DNA of 20,254 nt from an uncultured Ignavibacteria bacterium (GCA_937974175.1 CALJIG010000015.1:1-20254); one strand, 5' to 3'; shown: positions 7,825 through 16,828, counted from the stretch's first letter. Notes: generated by a model from the sequence alone, not told the origin. Made by a program: numbers and translations.

Positions 7825-8763
7825 TTATTTCATTAAAGTATCAACGTAAGTATAAGGGTCCTGCTTCTTTTCATAAAGCTCATCTAAGTTTTCTGCAAGC
7901 GTCTTTCTTTTTTCATCGTTCCAGAAAGTGTAATCAAGCCTGTTATGAACTAACTCATATATCTTCTTTGTAAGGTTGGCTATTCTTTTCTTCTTCAGCC
8001 AGCCGGATTCTTCCAGATGCTTTTTATGCTTTTCAATCTCTGCTAATAATTCTTCGATTCCTTTGTTCAAACTTCCGACTGTCTTTAATACATTTATTAT
8101 CCAGTTATCTTCCGTTGGGGGCTTTAAGTGAATAATATTTTTCAGTGTAGCCGCGACTCCGTCTGCGCCTTCCCTATCGGATTTATTCAATACAAAAATA
8201 TCGGCAATTTCCATAAGCCCTGCCTTCATAGCCTGAATAGCATCACCTGACTCCGGCACAAGCACAACAATTGTGCTGTCTGCTGTCTTTGCAATATCAA
8301 GTTCTGATTGCCCGACGCCAACTGTTTCAATTAAAATAAAATCTTTGCCGCAGGCATCAAGCACATCGCAGGCCTCTACAACGTTCATACTAAGTCCGCC
8401 GAGCGAACCACGCGTAGCCATTGAACGGATATATACTCCCTCCAGCATTCCTACATCCGTCATGCGGATTCTGTCTCCGAGCAAAGCTCCGCCTGTAAAA
8501 GGACTCGTAGGGTCAATTGCTATCACACCGACTTTATATCCCTGTGATACTAAAAGCTTTACCAATGCATTTGTCAGTGTTGATTTCCCTGCTCCGGGAG
8601 GACCGGTGATTCCAATTTTATATGCGCGCCCTGTCTTAGGATAAATCTTGCGTAAAATTTCTTCGCGCCCTTCTGATTCATCTTCAACAACAGATATTGC
8701 CCTGGCAATTGCCCTTTTATCGCCGCTGTAAACTCTCTCTAAAAAATTATCGTCTATTTTCAT
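7825..8763 (-). CDS. meaB: MeaB/ArgK-type GTPase, chaperone of B12-dependent acyl-CoA mutases
   Basis: A P-loop GTPase that, in studied members, gates cofactor loading and protects adenosylcobalamin-dependent methylmalonyl-CoA mutase and relatives in the cytoplasm. Motifs are complete: Walker A GPPGAGKST (54-62), the family-specific DPTSPFTGGALLGDR (84-98), YIRSMATRGSLGGLS (111-125), switch region ETVGVGQSE (146-154) and NKSD (193-196) for guanine specificity. The C-terminal helical dimerisation part follows (about 225-312). Length 312 is normal. Older databases call this family ArgK, LAO/AO transport ATPase, which is misleading. No mutase gene is nearby, so the partner must be elsewhere. It sits 25 nt after galE in the operon. 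Confidence 0.96.
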   Translation of the reverse strand: MKIDDNFLERVYSGDKRAIARAISVVEDESEGREEILRKIYPKTGRAYKIGITGPPGAGKSTLTNALVKLLVSQGYKVGVIAIDPTSPFTGGALLGDRIRMTDVGMLEGVYIRSMATRGSLGGLSMNVVEACDVLDACGKDFILIETVGVGQSELDIAKTADSTIVVLVPESGDAIQAMKAGLMEIADIFVLNKSDREGADGVAATLKNIIHLKPPTEDNWIINVLKTVGSLNKGIEELLAEIEKHKKHLEESGWLKKKRIANLTKKIYELVHNRLDYTFWNDEKRKTLAENLDELYEKKQDPYTYVDTLMK

Positions 8764-8788
8764 TCTTCAATTAACAATCAATTAAAAA

Positions 8789-9841
8789 TCAATTTGAATT
8801 TTCTGTATCACCGCTTATCTCTCTTCTTTCTTTCAGAGCAAGCTCCCATTTCCATGCGGTCGAAAGAGAGTTAGATAGATCTCTTTCTGTCTTCCATCCT
8901 AATACATCACCTGCTCTTTTAGTATCTGCATAAATTGAAACAACGTCACCTGCTCTTCTTGCACCTATTTTATAATTCAGTTTTTCCCCGGAAACTTTCT
9001 CGAATGTATTCACAACTTCCAGCACAGAGTTTCCTACACCTGTGCCAAGATTAAATATTTCCAGATTATCTTCTGCCCTCTTATTAATTAATCTTTCAAC
9101 TGCTTTTACGTGAGCTTTTGCTAAATCTACTACATGAATGTAATCTCGCACATTGGTTCCATCAGGTGTATCGTAATCATTTCCGAAGACTGTTAGCTGT
9201 TCTCTCAATCCTATTGCTGTTTGTGTAATGAATGGAACAAGGTTGTTTGGAACTCCGATAGGAAGCTCACCGATGAGTGCAGTATCATGCGCTCCGATAG
9301 GATTAAAATATCGGAGTGAAATAACTCTTAAGTTATCCGACTTAGAAACGTCCGAAAGCATTCTCTCTCCCACCTGCTTAGTAAATCCGTAAGCAGATTC
9401 TGCTTTTTTCATAGGAGAATTTTCTGTTACAGGCAATTCATCTGCATCTCCATAAACTGTGCACGAAGAAGAAAAAACAAAATTGTTAAGATTATTTTTT
9501 ATAATGCAATCAAGAAGATTTACCATTCCGACCACATTATTATTATAATATTTCATAGGCAATCTTTCAGATTCACCCACTGCTTTAAAGGCTGCGAAGT
9601 GAATAATTGCATCAACATCTTTTTCTTTTTCGAGGCAGTAATTCAGGTCTTCCTTATCGCATAAATCAATATTGTAAAAAGTCGGAGCTTTACCTGTGAT
9701 CTGCTCTATTCCACCTAATGCAGATGCATCGGAGTTAGAGAAGTTATCTATGATAACAACTTCGTATCCGGCATTCATTAACTCCACAACTGTATGCGAG
9801 CCTATATATCCTGCACCGCCTGTAACTAAAATTTTTGCCAT
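8789..9841 (-). CDS. galE: UDP-glucose 4-epimerase
   Basis: Interconverts UDP-glucose and UDP-galactose (or the N-acetyl forms) with tightly bound NAD, supplying sugars for surface glycans. An extended short-chain dehydrogenase: G8-x-x-G11-x-x-G14 in VTGGAGYIGSH, D32/N33 after the second strand, HFAAFKAVGES (81-91), SSS at 124-126, catalytic Y151-x-x-x-K155 (YGFTK), then RYFNPIGAH and PDGTNVRDYIHVVDLAKAH typical of GalE. At 350 residues it is slightly longer than E. coli GalE (338) because of a C-terminal tail. It lies 23 nt after purD; no Shine-Dalgarno is seen before the ATG. Substrate preference (Glc versus GlcNAc) cannot be told. Confidence 0.96.
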   Translation of the reverse strand: MAKILVTGGAGYIGSHTVVELMNAGYEVVIIDNFSNSDASALGGIEQITGKAPTFYNIDLCDKEDLNYCLEKEKDVDAIIHFAAFKAVGESERLPMKYYNNNVVGMVNLLDCIIKNNLNNFVFSSSCTVYGDADELPVTENSPMKKAESAYGFTKQVGERMLSDVSKSDNLRVISLRYFNPIGAHDTALIGELPIGVPNNLVPFITQTAIGLREQLTVFGNDYDTPDGTNVRDYIHVVDLAKAHVKAVERLINKRAEDNLEIFNLGTGVGNSVLEVVNTFEKVSGEKLNYKIGARRAGDVVSIYADTKRAGDVLGWKTERDLSNSLSTAWKWELALKERREISGDTENSN

Positions 9842-9864
9842 AATCTATTTTCTAAATGTGACTT

Positions 9865-11163
9865 TTACAAAACTTTTTTACCTATATCTCTTCTGAAATA
9901 TTTATTTTCAAAATCGATTTTGTTTATTGATGTATCAATTGCTGAATATATATTATCAAAAGCAGAATTAAAAGATTTTTCAGAGAGAGAAACTACTGAA
10001 AGCACTCTGCCCCCATGAGTATAAATTTTTCCGTCTCTTTCAACTGTTCCTGCATGAAAAACCAACACATCGTTAGGGACTTCATTCAATCCTTCAATAA
10101 GCATCCCTGTTTTATATTCATCAGGATATCCGAGTGATGCAAGCACAACGCATCCTGCATATGCATTTTTTACAACGAGATTATAATCTTTTAAATTTCC
10201 TTCTGCTGATGCGATAAGTAATTGCAGAAAATCCGACTCTATTAATGTGAGCACTGCCTGCGTTTCAGGGTCGCCGAAACGGCAGTTGAATTCAATTACA
10301 AACGGCTCTTTGTCCTCTGAAATCATCAAACCTGCATATAAACATCCTTTGTATTCTCTACCTTCATTTTTTAATGCAGCAAGTGTCGGCCGAATAATTT
10401 TCTCTTCAACTTTTTTTAGTATTGTTTCATCGCAGTATTTATGAGCAGGTGAGAACGCTCCCATTCCGCCTGTATTCTTTCCTTTATCTTCATCGAATAT
10501 TCTTTTGTAATCCTGCGCTGAAGGGAGAATGACATAATCTTCTCCGTCTGTGATTACAAACAAAGAAACTTCGTTTCCTGTTAAAAACTGTTCAACTACA
10601 AAGCTTAAGCCTGACTCTCCGAATATTTTTGTCTCCGTTAAATCCTTTACACATGCATTTACTTCTTCCGAATCATTACAAATTATTACACCTTTACCCG
10701 CAGCTAAGCCGTCCGCTTTTATTACCACAGGAAATTTTATTTTCTCTACAAAAGAATCTAATTCATTTAAATTTTCACCGGTAAAAACTTTGTATTGCGC
10801 CGTAGGTATGCCGTATTTCTGCATTAAATCCTTTGAAAAAACTTTGCTTGTCTCAATTTCCGCTGCTGATTTCCTCGGACCGAAAATTTTTAATCCTTCC
10901 TTCTCAAATTCATCTACTATTCCAAGCGATAAAGGAATCTCAGGTCCGACAACGGTAAAATCTATGTTCTCTTTTAAAGCAAATTCTTTTAACGATTTAA
11001 TGTCAGTTGAATGAATGTTGATCGGAGTCGCAAATTTATTTATTCCGGGATTTCCCGGAGCAGCGTACAGAACTGAATTGGTATTTATAAATGAAGGTGA
11101 GTTAAAAATCTTCCAAGCTAAGGCATTCTCGCGTGCGCCGTTACCGATAAGTAAGATTTTCAT
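9865..11163 (-). CDS. purD: Phosphoribosylamine-glycine ligase (GAR synthetase)
   Basis: Cytoplasmic ATP-grasp enzyme joining phosphoribosylamine and glycine, an early step of de novo purine synthesis. The N-domain begins LLIGNGARENALAW (4-17), the family GxGxREHAL signature with His replaced by Asn. GPEIPL (73-78) follows. The ATP-grasp core has IKADGLAAGKGV (148-159), the ATP-binding VEQFLTGNEVS (190-200), TGGMGAFSP (231-239) and YAGLMI...EFNCRFGDPETQ (276-302), with the metal-binding Glu/Asn in the last segment. Length 432 matches E. coli PurD (429). Other early purine genes are not adjacent, so the pathway is dispersed; purA is about 6 kb away on the other strand. Confidence 0.97.
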   Translation of the reverse strand: MKILLIGNGARENALAWKIFNSPSFINTNSVLYAAPGNPGINKFATPINIHSTDIKSLKEFALKENIDFTVVGPEIPLSLGIVDEFEKEGLKIFGPRKSAAEIETSKVFSKDLMQKYGIPTAQYKVFTGENLNELDSFVEKIKFPVVIKADGLAAGKGVIICNDSEEVNACVKDLTETKIFGESGLSFVVEQFLTGNEVSLFVITDGEDYVILPSAQDYKRIFDEDKGKNTGGMGAFSPAHKYCDETILKKVEEKIIRPTLAALKNEGREYKGCLYAGLMISEDKEPFVIEFNCRFGDPETQAVLTLIESDFLQLLIASAEGNLKDYNLVVKNAYAGCVVLASLGYPDEYKTGMLIEGLNEVPNDVLVFHAGTVERDGKIYTHGGRVLSVVSLSEKSFNSAFDNIYSAIDTSINKIDFENKYFRRDIGKKVL

Positions 11164-11184
11164 AGCAGAAAATTCGAAAGTCAG

Positions 11185-12462
11185 TTAGTCAATATCTTTT
11201 AAAAGATTAAATTCTTTTGCAAGTTCGTAAGTAAGGTTTCTTCTGTCATATTCTGTCAGCATATCTTCGTTTGCAACCGGTAGAGTATGCGATTGCTTTG
11301 CATCGTAATATTCCCTTATTGCATTTGCAATTTCAGCAGGGTTCTCTTCGTTAATAAATTTTATCGCATTATATTTCTCAAGCATTTTTTTCGTAACGCC
11401 TTCGGGTATGCATGCAATAATATTTTTTTTGCTTCCTATATATTCACCGACTTTGCCGGGCATGGCAGCGTCTTCATTTTCTCCTCGGGAAATCATCAGA
11501 AATAAAACATCTGATGCCATCACATATTTTACACAGTCAACATGTTCAAGATACCCCGTTATATTCAGATAAGGTTCTATTCCCAGATTTTTTGCAATCT
11601 GTAAGTTTTCCTTCGAGAAAGTCCCTATGAAACAAAACTCAATTTTATCTTTAAGCTCAGGATTTTTTTCTACAAAAGTCTTAATCGCCTCGAAATAAAA
11701 TTTCGGATTTCTTGTATAAAAACTACCTGAATAAGAAACTCTGAATTTATTTGTAACGGGCAGTTCTGAATGGGCTGCCTTTTCAAAATCCTCGCTGTCG
11801 AATCCGTGCGTTATAATTTTAATATCGTTATACTCTATATTCCCGTAGCGTGAGATTATATATTCCTTAACTCTGCGGTTTGTTGTGATTACTTTATTCG
11901 CATTATGAAGCACGCCTTTTTCAAGGCGCATATTTTTCAGCTTGTGATAAGGAGTAGGATATGTATTCAGCACCGGGCTATCTACCCATGCATCTCTGTA
12001 ATCTATTACTAAAGGAATTTTATATTTACGTTTTACTTCCTGCCCGATTAAAAAATCTGTATAAGGCGGAGCAGTAGCAAATACCAGATCAAAGCCGCCG
12101 TACTTATCCCATATCTCATCAATTTTTTTAAGAGCTTTTTTCTTCCATCCGATTTTTGAATCAGGAATAAAAAAGAACTGAGAAACAGTGCTTCTCAATT
12201 TTCTCATCTTTTCATTGGGAGCTTTAACAATTATCTTCGAAGGGTCAAAATCTTTTGCGCCTGTTCTCTCTATAATTATACCGCTATCCAGCGCTTCCTG
12301 AAGAAGTGAGTTATCTACAGCAAAATATTTTTTAGGGGAATCTGTAAGCACAACAGGCTGCCAGTTAAAATCCTTCAGGTATTTTGCAAATTTCAGCGTT
12401 CTCTGAACTCCTCCCATGCCCATTGGCGGGAAGTAGTAAGCTATTATTAAAACTTTATTCAA
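11185..12462 (-). CDS. Glycosyltransferase, GT4-like (GT-B fold)
   Basis: Probable sugar transferase for a surface polysaccharide or lipid-linked glycan, acting at the inner face of the membrane. The N-terminal Rossmann domain opens with VLIIAYYFPPMGMGGVQRTL (4-23), the usual start of the GT4 group. IDYRDAW (153-159) and HGFDSEDF (219-226) are also typical, followed by the C-domain with YSGSFY (244-249) and the nucleotide-sugar region AAMPGKVGEYIGS (332-344). Donor and acceptor cannot be assigned. The start is TTG (12460-12462), only 3 nt after the aminopeptidase stop, so translation is probably coupled; a later start would remove the first beta strand. Next to galE with one gene between, which supports a role in glycan synthesis. 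Confidence 0.9.
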   Translation of the reverse strand: MNKVLIIAYYFPPMGMGGVQRTLKFAKYLKDFNWQPVVLTDSPKKYFAVDNSLLQEALDSGIIIERTGAKDFDPSKIIVKAPNEKMRKLRSTVSQFFFIPDSKIGWKKKALKKIDEIWDKYGGFDLVFATAPPYTDFLIGQEVKRKYKIPLVIDYRDAWVDSPVLNTYPTPYHKLKNMRLEKGVLHNANKVITTNRRVKEYIISRYGNIEYNDIKIITHGFDSEDFEKAAHSELPVTNKFRVSYSGSFYTRNPKFYFEAIKTFVEKNPELKDKIEFCFIGTFSKENLQIAKNLGIEPYLNITGYLEHVDCVKYVMASDVLFLMISRGENEDAAMPGKVGEYIGSKKNIIACIPEGVTKKMLEKYNAIKFINEENPAEIANAIREYYDAKQSHTLPVANEDMLTEYDRRNLTYELAKEFNLLKDID

Positions 12463-12465
12463 AAA

Positions 12466-13545
12466 TTATAGAGTGATTAATTCTTTAGGGCTGATGTTAA
12501 GTATCTCGCAGCCGTTTTCTTTTACAATAACGTCGTCTTCTATTCTTACGCCGCCTAAGCCTTCGACATAAATTCCCGGCTCAATTGTTACTATATTATT
12601 AACTAAAAGTTTGTAGTCAGTTCTTGGATTTATTGAAGGACCTTCGTGAATATCGTAACCGAGTCCATGCCCTAAGCCATGCCCGAAATTATCTCCGTAT
12701 CCTTTTTCTTTTATATATCCTCTTGCATATGAATCAAGCTTTTTCACCGCAATACCGGCGCGTACAGCATCAATTGCTCTCAACTGCGCTTCAAGCACTA
12801 TATTATATATCTTTTTGCACTCGGCAGGAATTTTACCGAAGGCAATAGTTCTTGTCATATCTGATTTCATTCCTTCAACCACACATCCGAAATCTAACGT
12901 AACCAATTCGTTATTCTGAATTTTTTTGCTTGTAGGTTTTGCATGAGGAAAAGCGCTGCGCTCGCCGGATGCAACAATCGGGTCAAATGAATCTCCCGAT
13001 GCGCCGTATTTTTTATGATAGAAGGAAATTTCAGCAGAGATATCATTCTCCGTCATTCCGGGCTTTATAATAGTAAGGATTTTTGAGAACACTCTATCCG
13101 TAATCTCAACTGCTTTTTTAGTAAGTTCAATTTCTCTTTCGTTCTTTTGCGATGTGTATTTCTCTATTAAACTGTTAACGCCTATAAATTTTACCGCCGG
13201 GAATTCTTTTCTTAAGCTTTCTGCATCGTTAACGGTTAAGAAATTGGACTCAAAGCCGATTTTCTTTATATTATGCTTTTTGTTGTTCTTTTTCACAAGG
13301 TCGCCGATATAGCCGTATGAATTTTGCTTGTATATAATTATCTCAAAGTTATCATAAACTTCCATTTTGGACTGTGTTTTATAACGGAAATCCGATATAA
13401 AATAGTCTTTATCTTTAGTAAGAAGCAACGCTCCTGCGCTTCCTGAAAAGCCCGATAAGTATCTGATATTTGAGAGATTTTTTACGAGGAGAGCGTCTAT
13501 CCCAAGCGCTTTAAAATTACTCTTTACTGCTGCTATTCTATCCAT
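12466..13545 (-). CDS. M24 metallopeptidase, Xaa-Pro aminopeptidase-like
   Basis: Cytoplasmic metal-dependent peptidase that removes N-terminal residues before proline or cleaves X-Pro dipeptides. The N-terminal creatinase-like domain (1-130, with RYLSGFSGSAGALLLT) is followed by the pita-bread catalytic domain. All five metal ligands are visible: D218 (TLDFG), D229 (SDMTRT), H293 (in FGHGLGHGLG), E322 (IEPGIY) and E336 (RIEDD). H300 in YDIHEG matches the second conserved His. Length 359 is typical of the short Xaa-Pro peptidase/PepQ group rather than E. coli PepP (441), so substrate class is left open. First gene of the six-gene run, with a putative promoter just upstream and no Shine-Dalgarno. 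Confidence 0.94.
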   Translation of the reverse strand: MDRIAAVKSNFKALGIDALLVKNLSNIRYLSGFSGSAGALLLTKDKDYFISDFRYKTQSKMEVYDNFEIIIYKQNSYGYIGDLVKKNNKKHNIKKIGFESNFLTVNDAESLRKEFPAVKFIGVNSLIEKYTSQKNEREIELTKKAVEITDRVFSKILTIIKPGMTENDISAEISFYHKKYGASGDSFDPIVASGERSAFPHAKPTSKKIQNNELVTLDFGCVVEGMKSDMTRTIAFGKIPAECKKIYNIVLEAQLRAIDAVRAGIAVKKLDSYARGYIKEKGYGDNFGHGLGHGLGYDIHEGPSINPRTDYKLLVNNIVTIEPGIYVEGLGGVRIEDDVIVKENGCEILNISPKELITL

Positions 13546-13564
13546 AAAATTAAATAGGTAATAA

Positions 13565-13596
13565 TAAAGATACCCATTTTGAAGGGCTTTTTCAAT
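13565..13596 (-). promoter_or_regulatory. Putative promoter of the aminopeptidase-to-DUF6886 operon
   Basis: Minus strand ATTG (13593-13596), 20 nt, then TATCTTTA (13565-13572), close to the Bacteroidota TTTG/TAnnTTTG pattern. It would start transcription about 15 nt before the ATG at 13545. The 262-bp divergent gap (13546-13807) holds nothing else that I can name besides this and the secD promoter candidate. Confidence 0.4.
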
Positions 13597-13718
13597 TTGA
13601 AAATTGGTGCTTTTTTAAGGGTTTAAGGAATTGCGGAATTTCAAAGCAATATTTATTTTAAATCACCTTAAAATGAGACTTTTACAGATATTAATTGCAT
13701 TTCAGAAGTTCTATTTAC

Positions 13719-13750
13719 ATTGACATTTTTGAGGATTACAGGTAATTTCA
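13719..13750 (+). promoter_or_regulatory. Putative promoter of the secDF operon
   Basis: ATTG (13719-13722), 20 nt, then TAATTTCA (13743-13750). The same DNA also reads as a sigma-70-like TTGACA (13720-13725) with 17 nt to TAATTT. Either reading leaves a leader of about 50 nt before the TTG start of secD. Weak second box, so prediction only. Confidence 0.38.
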
Positions 13751-13807
13751 TCTTTTGTGTGTTTTTGAACCCATATAAAATTTAACCATTAATACCGGAG
13801 ATATAAC

Positions 13808-15832
13808 TTGAAGAAGAATCTTACGAGAATCGTTCTCACCGTTTTTCTTATTATTTTGTCGCTTTACTTCCTCTACCCGACCTATCAGGATTATAACCTG
13901 ACACAGGAACTTAAAGGAAAGACCGGACAGGACAGCATTGACTTCGTCGATAAAAACGGAGAAAAGCTGAAAAGTGCCAGAGACAAAAGAATTAAGCTTG
14001 GTCTTGACCTTAAGGGCGGGATGTATGTAGTACTTGATGTAGACATTGTAAAATTGCTGGAAGACCTTGCTAAAAAGAAGGACGCAACTTTAACAGCTGT
14101 TCTCGCCGAGACTAAAGAAGCTACAAAAAACAACGACGACTTAATTTTTGAAACTTTCAAACAAAAGCTTCAGGCAAAGGGTCTTAGTTTAAAATCTTAT
14201 TACGGAGAAATTCGTGATGAAGAAAAAGACGTCGATAAAAAATTGAAAGATGAGATCGACGGCGCTTTAGACAGAGCTGTTGAAATCGTAAGAAACAGAA
14301 TTGACCAATACGGTGTTGCCGAACCGCAGATCCAGAAGATCGGTGGAAGCAGAATCATCGTTGAGCTTCCGGGCGTAAGCAATCAGGAAGAAGTAAGAAA
14401 GCTTTTACAGGGAACTGCTATGCTTGAGTTCAAGCTTGTAAAAGATGCTCAAAGCACTGTAAAGGTGATGGAAGCAATCAATAACGTGATGATCGGAAAT
14501 AAAGATACCTCTAACGTTAAAGATTCTTTGAAGACTTCAACTCTTAACACTCTTGATTCTACTAAAAAGACTTCATTAACAACTGCAGATACTACAAAAT
14601 CTAAAAATGAAACTGCAGGCAAGAATAAAAAAGATTCGACAAAGGTAGCCGATAAAAAAGATACTACTAAAACTAAGAAAGATACTTCAAAGACTAAAAA
14701 AGACAGCGCACTCACTAAGACCGATACAAACACAACTCCTGCAGATACAAACCAGCAATTATCCGAAGAAGAGATAAAAGCAAAATATCCTTTCTTCACA
14801 TTGGTAAATCTGAATCAGCAGTCAGGTGTTGCAGACGGCTATGTAAGAGAAGCAGATAAAGATAAAGTTGACAGACTTCTTGCAAGAGAAGATGTTAAAT
14901 CAGTTATTCCTTCAGACATGGTATTTGCATGGGGAAATAAAACTTATGATTCACCAGACGGAAAGATTTATACATTATATGCTATTAAAAAAGATGCAGA
15001 GTTAACAGGTAAAGTTATTACCAATGCAAGAGCAAACATCGACCCGACTAACAACACTCCTGTAGTTAGCATGGAAATGAATACAGAAGGCTCAGCCGAC
15101 TGGTCAAGAATTACAGGCTCAAACATAGGAAAAAGAATTGCAATCGTACTTGATAATGCAGTGTTCTCTGCTCCTGTAGTAAGAGGAAAAATTTCAGGAG
15201 GTAACTCACAAATTGAAGGTATGGCAAATATTCAGGAAGCAAAGCTTCTTGAAATCGTGCTTAAAGCCGGTGCATTACCTGCTCCTGTAAAAATTATTGA
15301 AGAGCGTTCTATCGGGCCATCACTCGGTGAAGATTCTATCAGAGCCGGTGTATTCTCATCGCTTGCTGCTTTGATACTTGTAGCATTATTCATGATAGTA
15401 TATTATAGAATGGGCGGTACAGTAGCTGACTTAGCTCTTTTAATCAACGTTCTTTTCATTCTTGGAATTATGGCTTCGTTAAAGGCAACTTTAACTGTGC
15501 CGGGTATTGCAGGTTTGATTTTAACACTCGGTATGGCTGTTGATACAAACGTTCTTATCTTTGAAAGAATAAGAGAAGAACTTGCAACAGGCAAGCCGTT
15601 GAAAACAGCTCTGGAAGTCGGTTACAAAAAAGCGTTCTCAGCTATCTTTGACTCCCACGTAACTAGTATTATTACGGGGTTGATTCTGTATCAATTCGGT
15701 ACAGGTCCTATTCAAGGTTTCGCATTAACATTGTTATTCGGTTTAGTTGCAAACTTGTTCACAGCTATCGTGATAACACACTTTATATTTGATATAATGA
15801 TTGAAAAAGGTAAAGAGCCGAGCTTCGGATAA
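13808..15832 (+). CDS. secD: Protein translocase subunit SecD
   Basis: Inner-membrane component of the SecDF motor that uses the proton gradient to complete export through SecYEG. One N-terminal membrane helix (about 7-24) is followed by the large periplasmic P1 head: RIKLGLDLKGGMYVVLDVD (61-79), RNRIDQYGVAEPQIQKIG (162-179) and VELPGV (185-190). Then come AIVLDNAVFSAP (445-456), and five membrane helices (about 514-662) with GMAVDTNVLIFERIREEL (575-592), whose D579 corresponds to the proton-relay Asp. Between residues about 232 and 322 there is an extra low-complexity insert rich in Lys, Thr, Ser and Asp, absent from E. coli SecD. The start is TTG, supported by GGAG at 13797-13800, 7 nt upstream. 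secF follows after 39 nt. Confidence 0.97.
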   Translation: MKKNLTRIVLTVFLIILSLYFLYPTYQDYNLTQELKGKTGQDSIDFVDKNGEKLKSARDKRIKLGLDLKGGMYVVLDVDIVKLLEDLAKKKDATLTAVLAETKEATKNNDDLIFETFKQKLQAKGLSLKSYYGEIRDEEKDVDKKLKDEIDGALDRAVEIVRNRIDQYGVAEPQIQKIGGSRIIVELPGVSNQEEVRKLLQGTAMLEFKLVKDAQSTVKVMEAINNVMIGNKDTSNVKDSLKTSTLNTLDSTKKTSLTTADTTKSKNETAGKNKKDSTKVADKKDTTKTKKDTSKTKKDSALTKTDTNTTPADTNQQLSEEEIKAKYPFFTLVNLNQQSGVADGYVREADKDKVDRLLAREDVKSVIPSDMVFAWGNKTYDSPDGKIYTLYAIKKDAELTGKVITNARANIDPTNNTPVVSMEMNTEGSADWSRITGSNIGKRIAIVLDNAVFSAPVVRGKISGGNSQIEGMANIQEAKLLEIVLKAGALPAPVKIIEERSIGPSLGEDSIRAGVFSSLAALILVALFMIVYYRMGGTVADLALLINVLFILGIMASLKATLTVPGIAGLILTLGMAVDTNVLIFERIREELATGKPLKTALEVGYKKAFSAIFDSHVTSIITGLILYQFGTGPIQGFALTLLFGLVANLFTAIVITHFIFDIMIEKGKEPSFG

Positions 15833-15871
15833 TATACTTTAATATAATTTTAAAATTTTTAACACAAGTAA

Positions 15872-16810
15872 ATGAGATTATTTCAGCACACAAACATAGA
15901 CTTCCTTGGAAAGCGAAGAAAATTTTATGTTCTATCCCTTGCAATTATTGTGATAGGAATGGCCATATTATTCACAAAAGGAATTCCACTCGGAATTGAC
16001 TTTCAGGGCGGTACGGAAATTCAATTAAAATTTGCAAACGATATAAACATCAGTGATTTAAGAAGCACAATGGATGAATCAGGATTTCCCGGTATGGAAA
16101 TCAAGACCATGGGTACTGATAAAGACCTTCTTTTAAGAACACCAATGCAGGAAGAAGGAACAACAGTTTCCGATAAAATTCAGACTGCCGTTAAAGCTAA
16201 ATTCGCCGGCAACAACTTCAGCGTTCAAAGAATAGATAAAGTCGGTCCGAAAATCGGAGCTGAGTTAAGAAAGAATGCTATGTACGCAGTTGTACTTTCA
16301 CTCGTAGGTATCTTTGTTTATCTGGCTTTCAGATTCCAGTTTGTTTATGCTTTCGGAGCAATTATAGCTCTTGCCCATGACGTTTTGATAACTCTTTCAG
16401 TTGTTGCAATCTGCGACTTCTTAATCCCCGGATTAAGACTGGAATTCAATCAGCAGATGTTAGCAGCGTTCCTTACACTTGTAGGTTTCTCGGTTAACGA
16501 TACGGTTATCATTTTTGACAGAATCAGAGAAAATGTAAAGCTGCATAAAAACGAAGATATTGAATCAGTCATGAATCACTCAGTAAATGCTACTTTAAGC
16601 AGAACTATTATCACAGGGGGTACTGTATTTTTAACAATCCTTGTTTTATTCGTATTCGGTGGTGAAGTAAATAGAGCATTTTCTTTTGTATTTGGAGTAG
16701 GTATTATTACAGGAACATATTCATCAGTTTTCGTAGCCAGCGCAATTGTTGTTGACTACAAGCACAGAGTAATGGATAAGCTTGCAGGTAGACCAAAACT
16801 AGCAAGATAA
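15872..16810 (+). CDS. secF: Protein translocase subunit SecF
   Basis: Partner of SecD in the export motor. One N-terminal helix (about 18-36), the SecF signature GIDFQGGTEIQL (41-52) at the start of the small periplasmic domain, VGPKIGAELRKNA (124-136), and then five membrane helices with VGFSVNDTVIIFDRIREN (204-221), where D210 is the conserved relay Asp. Length 312 agrees with the family (E. coli 323). The ATG at 15872 lacks a Shine-Dalgarno and the upstream DNA is A/T-rich. Encoded separately from SecD, unlike fused SecDF proteins. Confidence 0.97.
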   Translation: MRLFQHTNIDFLGKRRKFYVLSLAIIVIGMAILFTKGIPLGIDFQGGTEIQLKFANDINISDLRSTMDESGFPGMEIKTMGTDKDLLLRTPMQEEGTTVSDKIQTAVKAKFAGNNFSVQRIDKVGPKIGAELRKNAMYAVVLSLVGIFVYLAFRFQFVYAFGAIIALAHDVLITLSVVAICDFLIPGLRLEFNQQMLAAFLTLVGFSVNDTVIIFDRIRENVKLHKNEDIESVMNHSVNATLSRTIITGGTVFLTILVLFVFGGEVNRAFSFVFGVGIITGTYSSVFVASAIVVDYKHRVMDKLAGRPKLAR

Positions 16811-16828
16811 CTTTAACTTTATATATTT

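Noticed and set aside
8273..8644. 123-codon open frame antisense to meaB
   Set aside because: Shadow of a strongly conserved gene; product has no family features.
14449..14799. Long open frame antisense to secD
   Set aside because: It is the mirror of the low-complexity Lys/Thr/Ser/Asp insert, giving a Val/Ser/Phe-rich product with no domain or start signal.
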